From NCBI GenBank assembly GCA_017792345.1, contig CP051228.1:3440148-3504147 (forward strand): 64,000 nucleotides of DNA, written 5' to 3'. Position numbers and translations under genes: made by a program. Of the stretch, positions 43,803-52,044 are shown one piece after another. The notes below the pieces were generated by a model that saw only the letters and a list, made by a program, of their open reading frames with translations, was not told the DNA's origin and searched no databases. Each line of letters starts with the position of its first letter. Position 1 is the first letter of the stretch. Source of the stretch: Mesoflavibacter sp. Its GTDB lineage: Bacteria; Pseudomonadota; Alphaproteobacteria; UBA8366; Aestuariispiraceae.

Positions 43803-44225
43803 ATGGCAACGACATCGACATCGGGAACCGGCTGTCCGGTCTATCTGGGCGCCAATGTGTTCGGGGACCGTTGGACCCTACTGATCCTGCGGGACATGAT
43901 GCTGCACGGGCGCAAGACCTATGGCGAATTCCTGGAGTCGGGGGAGGGGATTTCGACCAATATCCTGGCCAGCCGCCTGCGGTCGCTGGAGGAGGAAGGC
44001 GTCGTCTGGCGCCGGCAGGACCCTCAGAACCGGCGCAGCTTTCATTACGGGCTGACCGAGAAGGGCATGGATCTGATTCCCCTGCTTCTGGAGATCATCC
44101 GCTGGACCGGGCGGCATTTCACCATGAACCAGGCGCGAACCGATCTGGTACGCCGCATCGAAACGGACCGGGACGGTCTGGTGGCCGAAATCCGCGACAG
44201 GGCGCTTTCCATCACCGCCGGGTGA
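43803..44225 (+). CDS. HxlR-family transcriptional regulator
   Basis: Start at the ATG at 43803. The 140-residue winged-helix protein has CPVYLGANVFGDRWTLLILR, with the family's conserved N-terminal cysteine (C11), then GISTNILASRLRSLEEEGVV as recognition helix and wing. HxlR proteins often sense aldehydes or redox change through that cysteine. It most likely regulates itself and the divergent 92-residue gene. Confidence 0.9.
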   Translation: MATTSTSGTGCPVYLGANVFGDRWTLLILRDMMLHGRKTYGEFLESGEGISTNILASRLRSLEEEGVVWRRQDPQNRRSFHYGLTEKGMDLIPLLLEIIRWTGRHFTMNQARTDLVRRIETDRDGLVAEIRDRALSITAG

Positions 44226-44271
44226 TCCTAGGCTCCGACCCAGGAACCATCGGACATTCGGGGGACAGGCA

Positions 44272-45237
44272 ATGGCAAAACACGGCTATGACGGCGGGCG
44301 GCTGAACCTTCCCTTTGTCGGGCACTGCACCTTCGGAAAGCAACCGGCCTGTCTGGATTGGGACAACATCGACGCCGATATCGCGGTGATGGGCGCACCC
44401 TTCGACATGGGGACGCAATACCGCGCCGGCGCGCGGTTCGGGCCGCGGTCGATCCGGGAAGCGTCGACCCTGTTCTCCTTCGGTCATGACGGGGCTTATG
44501 ACTTCGAAGACGACGTCACCTATCTGCCGGTCGATCAGGTACGTCTGGTTGATATCGGCGATGCGGACATGATCCACACGGATACGATCCGCAGCCATGA
44601 CAATATCGAATACGGCGTACGAAAGATTCTGAAAGCGGGGGCGCTGCCGGTCGTGCTCGGCGGGGACCATTCGGTTCACATTCCCTGTATTCGCGCCTTC
44701 GACGATCAGGAGCCCGTTCACATCGTCCATATCGACGCCCATCTGGATTTCGTCGACGAACGCCACGGCGTCCGGTACGGCCACGGCAACCCGCTGCGCC
44801 GCGCATCGGAGATGAGCCATGTGACAGGCTTCTCGCAACTGGGCATCCGCAATGTCTCGTCCTCCAACCGGCAGGATTATGAGGCCGCCCGGAAGGCCGG
44901 CTCGACCATCCTGTCGGTCCGACATTGCCGCGAGCTGGGACGTGACGGCGTGCTGGCCAAAATCCCCGACGGCGTGCGCTATTACCTGACCATCGATATC
45001 GACGGGTTCGATCCGTCCATCGCGCCGGGCACCGGCACGCCCAGCCATGGCGGGTTCCTGTACTATGAGGTGCTGGAGATCATGCAGGGCCTGACGGGTA
45101 AGGGCGAGATCGTCGGCATCGATCTGGTGGAAGTCGCGCCGGATTACGATCACTCGGGCTCCACCGCTTTCCTCGCGGCGCAGCTTCTGATGAACATCCT
45201 GGGCTTCATCTTCCACGCCAAGGGCCGGTCGGCCTGA
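44272..45237 (+). CDS. speB: Agmatinase-family ureohydrolase
   Basis: The 321-residue enzyme has the three manganese-binding motifs of the arginase superfamily: GGDHS, IDAHLDF and DIDGFDPSIAPGTGTPSHGG. Length and the PSHGGF ending fit agmatinase (agmatine to putrescine and urea), but guanidinobutyrase and related enzymes share all of these. A good ribosome-binding site (GGGGGACAGG) precedes it. It is probably monocistronic, and a long repeat block follows its stop. Confidence 0.8.
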   Translation: MAKHGYDGGRLNLPFVGHCTFGKQPACLDWDNIDADIAVMGAPFDMGTQYRAGARFGPRSIREASTLFSFGHDGAYDFEDDVTYLPVDQVRLVDIGDADMIHTDTIRSHDNIEYGVRKILKAGALPVVLGGDHSVHIPCIRAFDDQEPVHIVHIDAHLDFVDERHGVRYGHGNPLRRASEMSHVTGFSQLGIRNVSSSNRQDYEAARKAGSTILSVRHCRELGRDGVLAKIPDGVRYYLTIDIDGFDPSIAPGTGTPSHGGFLYYEVLEIMQGLTGKGEIVGIDLVEVAPDYDHSGSTAFLAAQLLMNILGFIFHAKGRSA

Positions 45238-45304
45238 TAGCGCTTCGCCGGCTGTCGGGACTGGGTCAGGCCCGTGCCGCCGGCTCTGGAATCCGGCTTC
45301 CGCC

Positions 45305-45835
45305 GGAATGACGGGCATGGAGGCGAAGAGGAAGCAGGCGGGGATAGCTCACTTCGCACGCGCCGCTCGGCCGTGCTGGCCGTCCCCGCGGCGGTTCACA
45401 TTCGTCACCCCGGCGAAAGCCGGGGTCCAGGGGATGGGGCAGGACCGTGCCGGAGGCCCTGGATTCCGGCTTTCGCCGGAATGACGGGTTATGGAGGCGA
45501 AGAGGAAACCGGCGGGGATAGCTCACTTCGCACATGTCACTCGGCCTTACTGGCCGTTCCCGCGACGGTTCACTTTCGTCATCCCCGCGAAGGCGGGGAT
45601 CCAGGGGATGGGGCAGGTCCGTACCGGAGGCCCTGGATTCCGACTTTCGCTGGAACGACGGGTTATGGAGGCGATGAGGAAACAGGTGGGGATGGCTTAC
45701 ATCGCACATGTCATGCGGCCTTACTGGCCGTTCCCACGACGGCTCACATTCGTCACCCCGGCGAAAGCCGGGGTCCAGGGGCAAGGGCAATGACCCTGCC
45801 GGAGGCCCTGGATTCCGGCTTCCGTCGGAATGACG
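45305..45835. repeat. Three tandem copies of a ~174-bp composite palindromic repeat
   Basis: GGAA(T/C)GACGGG starts at 45305, 45478, 45652 and 45827, giving periods of 173, 174 and 175 bases. Each unit contains a perfect 8-bp stem with GAA-containing loop (45407-45426, 45581-45600 and 45755-45774). In the middle copy the stem changes to CCCCGC/GCGGGG from CCCCGGC/GCCGGGG on both sides, keeping pairing. A second imperfect hairpin (CCGGCTTTCGCCGG type) closes each unit. No credible gene lies here; long frames through it are by-products of the period being near a multiple of three. Confidence 0.88.
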
Positions 45836-46026
45836 GGGGCCGAGACCGCCCGTGTTCCTGCGAAAGCAGGAACCTTCGCTGTTCCGGCACCGTGCGCTCT
45901 CCACGAAGGCTCCTGCTTTCGCAGGAGCATGAGGGCGGCCAAAGGTTGGGGCTGCACCAAGAGATGCATTTGCCCATCCGTCATTCCCGCTGAGGCGGGC
46001 GTGACGGGGACGGCGGTGCGCGGGGG
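45836..46026. repeat. GTTCCTGC/GCAGGAAC palindromes at the end of the repeat block
   Basis: A perfect hairpin GTTCCTGCGAAAGCAGGAAC lies at 45854-45873, and its variant with CTCCTGC arms in the opposite sense at 45908-45928. A third hairpin (CCCGC/GCGGG type) lies near 45985-46005. The same two hairpins recur, in the opposite order, at 51106-51173. Confidence 0.8.
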
Positions 46027-46773
46027 CTAATCCAATGCGGCGGCGTCGCGCAGGATGGCGGAGGCGGCATCGGTGTAGCGGGTGTCGCCCTCGCCATGCA
46101 GGATCAGGCCCGGATGCAGGATCGCGCCGCCGCGCACGCCCTTCCGCGCCCGGACGATGACGCGTTTCGCCGGTGTCGCGGCACGGGGCCAAAGGGGAAT
46201 GACGGTGATTTCCCCGGCCTTGCCCCGCAGCCTGGCCATGATTTCGTCGACCCGGTCGGCGCGGTGGATGAGGGTAATGCCGCCCTTGGGCCGCGCGAAA
46301 GCCAAAAGGGCGGCGATCCAATCCTTCAGCCGGGCATCGCCTTCCACATTGGACCGGGCGCGGCCCTCGACCGGCGACGCCTCCCCGGTGGCGGCATCCA
46401 TATAGGGCGGGTTGGCGAAGACCTGGTGATAGCCGCCGGGCGTCAGGCCTTCCGGTGGCGCCAGGATGTCGCCGGTCAGCACCGCCGCACGGTCCGCCAT
46501 GCCGTTTGCGTCGGCATTGGTGCGCGCGAGGTCGGCGGTCGCGGGATCGATTTCCAGTCCGGTCAGATGCGCGGCTGGAACGCGCCGACCATAGCACAGC
46601 AGGGCCGTGCCGACGCCGCAGCCCAGTTCCAGCACCCGCTCACCGGGCCGCACGGTGGGGATAGCGGCGGCCAAAAGGACCGGATCCATGGCGGCGCGAT
46701 AGCCGTGCCGGGGTTGCGTCACCATCACGCGCCCGTCCAGAAACTTGTCCGTGACGGTCTCGATCTCCGTCAT
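46027..46773 (-). CDS. tRNA1(Val) N6-adenine methyltransferase-like protein (TrmN6/YfiC family)
   Basis: The 248-residue methyltransferase has SAM motif I VLELGCGVGTAL (about residues 45-56) and the catalytic NPPY in VFANPPYMD, the N6-adenine signature. The N-terminal QPRHGYRAAMDPVLLAAA is typical of the alphaproteobacterial TrmN6 group. It probably modifies an adenine in tRNA. The start overlaps the upstream DUF2007 stop by four bases, so it is the third gene of the cyclase operon. Confidence 0.85.
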   Translation of the reverse strand: MTEIETVTDKFLDGRVMVTQPRHGYRAAMDPVLLAAAIPTVRPGERVLELGCGVGTALLCYGRRVPAAHLTGLEIDPATADLARTNADANGMADRAAVLTGDILAPPEGLTPGGYHQVFANPPYMDAATGEASPVEGRARSNVEGDARLKDWIAALLAFARPKGGITLIHRADRVDEIMARLRGKAGEITVIPLWPRAATPAKRVIVRARKGVRGGAILHPGLILHGEGDTRYTDAASAILRDAAALD

Positions 46774-46982
46774 GAATCGTCCTGACCCGTGTCGCGCAGC
46801 AGGCGCCTGGCCGCGTCGTAATCCTCGTCCAGCACCATCAGCCGGCGCGGGAGGGCGCCGATGGAGCCTTCGAGAATGCTGGTATGTTCATCGAAGACCA
46901 CGCTTTCGATTCCGGAATCGCGCAGCACCGACGCAATGAAGGACAGCCGGACAGGATCGTTCGTGCGCAGCAATTCCTTCAT
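46770..46982 (-). CDS. DUF2007 small protein
   Basis: The 70-residue protein matches DUF2007, with KELLRTNDPVRLSFIASVL at the start and LPRRLMVLDEDYDAARRLL at the end. The family is a ferredoxin-like signal-transducing fold of unknown role. It overlaps both neighbours by four bases (ATGA), sitting between the adenylate cyclase and the methyltransferase. Confidence 0.88.
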   Translation of the reverse strand: MKELLRTNDPVRLSFIASVLRDSGIESVVFDEHTSILEGSIGALPRRLMVLDEDYDAARRLLRDTGQDDS

Positions 46983-48787
46983 GCCTCAGCCTCTACCGTG
47001 TCCTTGAGCGGCGCAAAGACTTCGATCGGGTGATCGCGGCCGCGCACGGCGCGATCTCCCAGGGACAGCAGCCCCCCCTTGCGGACCCGCGCCGCCGTCG
47101 ATCCCGCGATCAGGATCGTGGTGCCCAGTTCCTTGTTCAACTGCTCCAAACGGGCGGCAAGATTCACCGTGTCGCCATGGACGGTGTAGTTCATCCGCGA
47201 CGCCGCGCCGACATTGGCGGCGATCAGGGGCCCGGTCGCGATCCCGATGCGGCAGGACAGGCGCCGACCCTCATATTCCCGCTCGGCCAAATGCGCCTGA
47301 ATTTCGCGGGCGGCATTCACCGCCTTCTCCGCATGCGCCGCGTCGGCGATGGGCAGATTGAACACGGCCAGGATCGCGTCGCCCTGGAACTGCGTGACGA
47401 TGCCGCCATGCCCGTGGACGACATCGACGATATCGGTGAAATACGCGTTCAGGACCGCGACGACCTTGGCCGGGCCCAGCTCTTCGGTCATATGGGTGAA
47501 ATTCGCCATATCGCAGAACAGGACCGTCGCTTCGACGGTCTGCGGTGCCAGCTCATCCGGGGCGCTCAACATTCGCTCGGCCACCTTCTCGGGCACGACG
47601 CGGCCGAACAGATCCAGGATGCGTGCGCGTTCCTTCAAGCCATGAACCATGGCTTCAAACGCGTTGGAGGCCTCGCGCAACTCCCGCATCCGGCTTTTCG
47701 GCAGGACGGGAAGGTTGTCGTAATTGCCGGCGGCGACCTGGGCGGAGGCCTCCGACAGCGCCAGGATCGGCCGCACGGTCGCCTTCGCCATGAGCAGCGC
47801 CAGAATGCCGGAAATCATCAACACACCGATCCCGACCAGGATCATGCTGCGCAGGCGGTCACGGAAATCCTGATAGCGGGCCTCGTCGACATACAGGCCG
47901 ACGACAATTGGCAGGTCGGCGGCGATTCCGGTCACTTCGGTATAGGAGAACAGATAGTTCCGGTCGGCGAACTCGGTGCGCCCCATGCGCAGGCTTTCAG
48001 AATCCGCGTATTTCTCGAAAATGACTTCCCGAAGGTTCGGAAACTCCGCCAGGATCGCGTCCTGGAACGAAGAAACCAAGGGCAGGGGCATTTCCTCCGT
48101 GACGTCCAGCGCCAGTTCCGCAAGACCGGGATGGGCCAGCACATGCCCTTCGCCATACAGCAGGAAGGGAATCTTGCCCTTATCCTCTTCCAGGTCGCGC
48201 AGCCGCGACGACAAATCGGCAACGGCCTTCCCCTGAATCAGAAGCCCGATATATTCCCCGTCGCGGTAAAGCGGCGTGTGCAGGTTGATCACCGTCTGCT
48301 GGATTTCGGGAATCCAGACCGGGCGGCGCCAGACCGGATTGTCCGCATAGCGCGCCAGATCGATGACCTGGGCGAGGCCCGGTTCCGATTGGAAGTTGCC
48401 GATCGTGACCGCTGGCAGCTTGCCGTTCCGCCGCTCGCCCAGAATTCGAAACCCGATGGCGTTTGTGTCCATGACCAGCATGCCGGCCAGGTCGGGCAGG
48501 GCGGCCATGGAGGATTCAAGCGCCAGGGTCAGCCGGTTCGGTTGATCGAACCGCAGGCGGCCTTGGGCGAACTGGTCCGCGATATAGGCGGATTGGTTCT
48601 GGATCGGCGCCAGTTCGGTTTCCAGATCGCGCCGCGCTTCTTCCACCATCTGGGCTGAATCGCGGGCCATCAGGGTCAGCGTATTGCCCAGGGCGCCCGC
48701 CACGCCGGTAACGATGACCGCCGCGACCGACACGGCCAGCAGGCCACAGAATCCGACAATCATTACAATCCGGATCGAAACGGTCAC
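46979..48787 (-). CDS. Membrane class III adenylate/guanylate cyclase with extracellular sensor
   Basis: The GTG at 48787 is preferred (AAGAAGG upstream, first helix directly following); a longer frame would run into the divergent PhyH gene. The 602-residue product has helix 1 (about 5-30), a periplasmic Cache-like sensor (about 35-290), helix 2 (about 300-322), HAMP (about 323-375) and a class III cyclase domain (about 410-590) with metal-binding Asp residues in FCDMANFT and QGDAILAVF. It should make cAMP (or cGMP) in response to an extracellular signal. ATGA overlap couples it to the DUF2007 gene. Confidence 0.9.
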   Translation of the reverse strand: MTVSIRIVMIVGFCGLLAVSVAAVIVTGVAGALGNTLTLMARDSAQMVEEARRDLETELAPIQNQSAYIADQFAQGRLRFDQPNRLTLALESSMAALPDLAGMLVMDTNAIGFRILGERRNGKLPAVTIGNFQSEPGLAQVIDLARYADNPVWRRPVWIPEIQQTVINLHTPLYRDGEYIGLLIQGKAVADLSSRLRDLEEDKGKIPFLLYGEGHVLAHPGLAELALDVTEEMPLPLVSSFQDAILAEFPNLREVIFEKYADSESLRMGRTEFADRNYLFSYTEVTGIAADLPIVVGLYVDEARYQDFRDRLRSMILVGIGVLMISGILALLMAKATVRPILALSEASAQVAAGNYDNLPVLPKSRMRELREASNAFEAMVHGLKERARILDLFGRVVPEKVAERMLSAPDELAPQTVEATVLFCDMANFTHMTEELGPAKVVAVLNAYFTDIVDVVHGHGGIVTQFQGDAILAVFNLPIADAAHAEKAVNAAREIQAHLAEREYEGRRLSCRIGIATGPLIAANVGAASRMNYTVHGDTVNLAARLEQLNKELGTTILIAGSTAARVRKGGLLSLGDRAVRGRDHPIEVFAPLKDTVEAEA

Positions 48788-48903
48788 AGAACGCCCTTCT
48801 TCGCCATACTGCCCCTGTTGCGGCGCATAGTGCCGGACCCCCGGGACCGGCGAAAGGGAAATGGCGGCTTGGCGGCGAGGCTGTTCGTGGGTAGGCTCGC
48901 GCC

Positions 48904-49698
48904 ATGCATTTATCCAACTCACAGATCGAAGAGTTCGACCGGACCGGCTATCTCCTCTTTCCCGGATTGCTGGATGAGGAAGAAGCCCGCGTTCTGAAAG
49001 CCTCGACCCCTGACCTGTACGGCCGCGACGGGCCGGAAGTGGTGCGGGAGAGCGACGGCGGCGGCGTCAGGCTGGCCTATGGCGGGCATTCCTTCGCCGA
49101 GCCCTTTGCCAAACTGTCGGTCATGCCGCGTCTGTTGAACCCGGTTCGGCAATTGTTGCGCGGCGACGCCTATATCCATCAAAGCCGGCTGAATCCGAAA
49201 CAGGGTTTCTCCGGCGGTGCCTGGAACTGGCACCAGGATTTCGGCACCTGGCACCGCGAGGACGGCATGCCGGAACCGCGCTGTGTCATGACGGCGATCT
49301 TTCTGGACGATGCATCGCCGGTGAACGCGCCGTTGATGGTCCTGCCCGGCACCCAGCGACACGGCATCGTCGACGCCGTGTCGAAGGAAGATACCACCGG
49401 CTATACACTGATGCAGATCGACGCGACGGTGGTCCAGGACTATGCCGATAAGAACGGCATCGTGCCGCTGATGGGCCCGGCGGGGACGGTTGCCTTCATC
49501 CACTGCAATCTCGTCCACGGCTCGTCCAACAATGTCAGCCCTTGGCCGCGCGGGATCATGTATTTCAACTATAACGCCGTCGACAATGTCCCGACCGGCG
49601 GGAACAATCGGGCTTGGTATCACAATAACCCGGACCGCTCGCCGCTATTGCCGGGGGATGACGACGCGCTGCATGCGCTCGCCCGCGCGGCGGAGTAA
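48904..49698 (+). CDS. Phytanoyl-CoA dioxygenase (PhyH) family protein
   Basis: The 264-residue Fe(II)/2-oxoglutarate dioxygenase has the iron-binding HxD in WHQDFGTWH and the distal His in HCNLVHGSSNN, with a 2-oxoglutarate-binding Arg in WPRGIMYF. Substrate is unknown; such bacterial members include ectoine, mycotoxin-like and siderophore-related hydroxylases. It is divergent from the cyclase gene (116 bases) and followed after 41 bases by a class II aldolase gene on the same strand. Confidence 0.88.
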   Translation: MHLSNSQIEEFDRTGYLLFPGLLDEEEARVLKASTPDLYGRDGPEVVRESDGGGVRLAYGGHSFAEPFAKLSVMPRLLNPVRQLLRGDAYIHQSRLNPKQGFSGGAWNWHQDFGTWHREDGMPEPRCVMTAIFLDDASPVNAPLMVLPGTQRHGIVDAVSKEDTTGYTLMQIDATVVQDYADKNGIVPLMGPAGTVAFIHCNLVHGSSNNVSPWPRGIMYFNYNAVDNVPTGGNNRAWYHNNPDRSPLLPGDDDALHALARAAE

Positions 49699-49739
49699 GC
49701 GGATCAGGCCGGGAAACTTCGAACAGCGGAGGATCCGAC

Positions 49740-50522
49740 TTGTCCAGCGTCGCCACGAAACTGCCGGTTCGCCGGTCGCTGAAATGCTCTGAAGCCGAAT
49801 GGGCGATGCGCGTCGATCTGGCGGCCTGCTATCGCCTGATCCATGCACATGGCTGGTGCGATCAGATCTACAATCACATCACCGCCCGTGTTCCTGACGA
49901 GCCGTCGCATTTCCTGATCAACCCGTTCGGCCTGGCCTATGACGAAGTCTGCGCCTCGAACCTTGTGAAGATCGATCTGGACGGGAATGTTGTCGACGGG
50001 TCCAGCTATGGCATCAACGCGGCGGGCTATACCATTCACAGCGCGATCCATGCCGCGCGGCATGACGCGGTCTGTGTTCTGCATACCCATTCCGACGCGG
50101 GCACGGCCGTGTCCTGCTTGGAAGACGGTTTCCTGCCGATGACCCAGGGCGGCTTCCAGTTCTACAATCGGATGGCCTATCACGATTATGAAGGCATCGC
50201 GCTGGACCTGTCCGAGCGCGACCGCCTGGTGGCGGATCTGGGCAAGTCCTGGGCGATGATCCTGCGCAACCACGGTTTACTGACCTTGGGACAGACCGTC
50301 AGCCACGCCTTCACCCGCCTCTATTATCTGGAACAGGCCTGCCGGGTGCAGATCCAGGTCATGCAGACCGGCCGCAAGATCAACATGCCGCCGCATGAAG
50401 TCTGCGAACACACCGCCAAACAATGGGATGACGGGATCGAAGGCATGCGCGCCAAGGAATTGCCGGAATGGCCGGCCTATCTGCGCATGCTGGACCGGAA
50501 GGACCCCAGTTTCCGGGATTGA
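49740..50522 (+). CDS. Class II aldolase/adducin family protein
   Basis: The 260-residue protein has zinc ligands in VLHTHSDAG and the distal His in ILRNHGLLTLG, with LAACYRLIHAHGW at the start as in the aldolase/adducin branch. The acidic catalytic residue of true fuculose-phosphate aldolases is not evident, so activity is uncertain. The start is a TTG seven bases after GGAGG; a downstream ATG at 49807 would shorten the conserved N-terminus. It probably forms a two-gene unit with the PhyH dioxygenase. Confidence 0.85.
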   Translation: MSSVATKLPVRRSLKCSEAEWAMRVDLAACYRLIHAHGWCDQIYNHITARVPDEPSHFLINPFGLAYDEVCASNLVKIDLDGNVVDGSSYGINAAGYTIHSAIHAARHDAVCVLHTHSDAGTAVSCLEDGFLPMTQGGFQFYNRMAYHDYEGIALDLSERDRLVADLGKSWAMILRNHGLLTLGQTVSHAFTRLYYLEQACRVQIQVMQTGRKINMPPHEVCEHTAKQWDDGIEGMRAKELPEWPAYLRMLDRKDPSFRD

Positions 50523-51041
50523 TCACCGTGCCAGGGCGTCCCTCAGGGCTTCCACGCAGCGACGGAAAACCGACAGGTCGGTGAATGGATCTGCGGCGTC
50601 GCCGGTGATAGGCTGAGAGCCGCTATCCGCCACCGCGCCGTCCAGCATCAGATTGTCGGTCATCTCGAACCGTTCGACCGCGTACCGGTCCAGGCCGGTA
50701 GAGCGTTCGGTGAAGGCCGCCGCGACGTTGCTATAGGCAAAGACCGGCCGCCCCAGGGCGCGCATGTAGCCGATCTCGAAGGCGGTTCCGGCATCGCAGG
50801 ACGGCCCGCGGAATGGGGTCATGTTGGCGATCGCCGCGTCGCAACCGTCCATCAATGCGATATTGGCGCGATAGATCGCCATGCCCTGATCATGCGGCGA
50901 GAGTCCGCCCAGCGGCAGGTCATTGTCCAATGGATAGACGCCGGTCAGTCCGAATTCTTCGCAGATCGCCTTCTTGCGGCGACCCAGTTCGGCGGCGTCG
51001 GGGTGGAAAACGTCGGGTCCGGCCAGATAGACGCGGGTCAT
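50523..51041 (-). CDS. Nucleoside 2-deoxyribosyltransferase-family protein
   Basis: Start at the ATG at 51041 (MTRVYLAGPDVF), which places the family's YLAGP at residues 5-9. The 172-residue product contains ANMTPFRGPSCDAGTAFEIGYM, with the catalytic Glu/Asp region of nucleoside deoxyribosyltransferases. It would exchange or cleave the base of deoxynucleosides or nucleotides. It is convergent with the aldolase gene with no spacer. Confidence 0.88.
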   Translation of the reverse strand: MTRVYLAGPDVFHPDAAELGRRKKAICEEFGLTGVYPLDNDLPLGGLSPHDQGMAIYRANIALMDGCDAAIANMTPFRGPSCDAGTAFEIGYMRALGRPVFAYSNVAAAFTERSTGLDRYAVERFEMTDNLMLDGAVADSGSQPITGDAADPFTDLSVFRRCVEALRDALAR

Positions 51042-51105
51042 CGCTTCATCCCACACCGTGTGCGAGCGAAAATAGGAACGTTACCCAGCGAGCCTGTGTC
51101 GCGAA

Positions 51106-51173
51106 GGCTCCTGCTTTCGCAGGAGCGCGCAACTGGCCTTATCCGCCACCGTGTTCCTGCGAAAGCAGGAACC
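51106..51173. repeat. Pair of GCAGGA-type palindromes
   Basis: GGCTCCTGCTTTCGCAGGAGC (as arms at 51106-51126) and the GTTCCTGCGAAAGCAGGAAC hairpin (51153-51172) stand 26 bases apart. They are the same two elements as at 45854-45928 with order reversed. The surrounding 202-base gap has no gene. Confidence 0.82.
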
Positions 51174-51243
51174 TTCTCAACTCCCCGCCCTACCGCCGAC
51201 ACCCGATGAGTGTTGCTGTCGCCGGTGCGCGGGGCGGTCCGCG

Positions 51244-52044
51244 TCACGGCCGCGCGCCGCCCCAGGCGACGAAATGGGGGTTTTCGAAGATGGCGTTCTT
51301 GGCGTAGCGGAAGGGCGTTCCGTCGGTCGTCGTGACGATCCCCCCAGCACCGGACAGCACCGCGTGACCTGCCGCGACGTCCCATTCCATGGTACGGCCC
51401 AGGCGCGGATAGACATCCGCTTTTCCTTCCGCGACCAGACAGAATTTCAGGGAACTGCCCGCCGCCAAATTCTCCGCGACCGGCCGGCCCTTCAGGAAGG
51501 CTTCCATCTCTGCCGGATCGCCGTGGCTTCGGCTGCCAACCACGGTCAGTCCTTCCTCCGGCGGCTGGCGGACCGAAATCGGACCCCGTGCGCCGTCTTC
51601 CAGCGTGCGCCAGGCGCCTTCGCCGCGAATGCCGGAATACAGGACACCCTTGGCCGGCAGGAACACCACGCCGACCAGCGGTTCGCGGTCCTGGATCAGG
51701 GCAATGTTGACCGTGAATTCGCCGTTCCGCTTCAGGAATTCCTTCGTCCCGTCCAGCGGATCGACCAGCCAGAACGGGCCGTCGCCGACATCCGGAATGT
51801 CGCCCGCCGCCGCGGCTTCCTCGGCCACGACCGGCACGTCCGGCGTCAGCGCGTGCAGCATCGGAAGAATGATCGCCTCGGCGGCTTCATCGGCTTCCGT
51901 GACCGGCGATGCGTCGTCCTTGGTGCGGGTTTCGAAATCGGTGGCGTAGATCCGCATGATCGTCGCACCGGCTTCGCGGGCGGCCTTTTCGATGGCGGGC
52001 AACAGGGCCGACGGGTCGAGTGTCTGGGTCACAGGTCGGTTCAC
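51244..52044 (-). CDS. cysQ: 3'(2'),5'-bisphosphate nucleotidase
   Basis: The 266-residue enzyme is an inositol-monophosphatase-fold phosphatase with DASPVTEADEAAE, the metal motif WLVDPLDGTKEFL and WDVAAGHAVLSGAGG. The DGTKEF form marks the CysQ group, which hydrolyses 3'-phosphoadenosine 5'-phosphate from sulfate assimilation. Its GTG start overlaps the stop of the CoxL-type gene by four bases, so the two are co-translated. Confidence 0.93.
   Translation of the reverse strand: MNRPVTQTLDPSALLPAIEKAAREAGATIMRIYATDFETRTKDDASPVTEADEAAEAIILPMLHALTPDVPVVAEEAAAAGDIPDVGDGPFWLVDPLDGTKEFLKRNGEFTVNIALIQDREPLVGVVFLPAKGVLYSGIRGEGAWRTLEDGARGPISVRQPPEEGLTVVGSRSHGDPAEMEAFLKGRPVAENLAAGSSLKFCLVAEGKADVYPRLGRTMEWDVAAGHAVLSGAGGIVTTTDGTPFRYAKNAIFENPHFVAWGGARP

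Noticed and set aside
45305..45835. CRISPR array
   Set aside because: Repeats are ~174 bp, contiguous and without unique spacers, and there are no cas genes.
45274..45993. Frames of 100-239 codons in the repeat block
   Set aside because: They exist because repeat periods of 173-175 are close to a multiple of three; the peptides are repeat translations without a ribosome-binding site.
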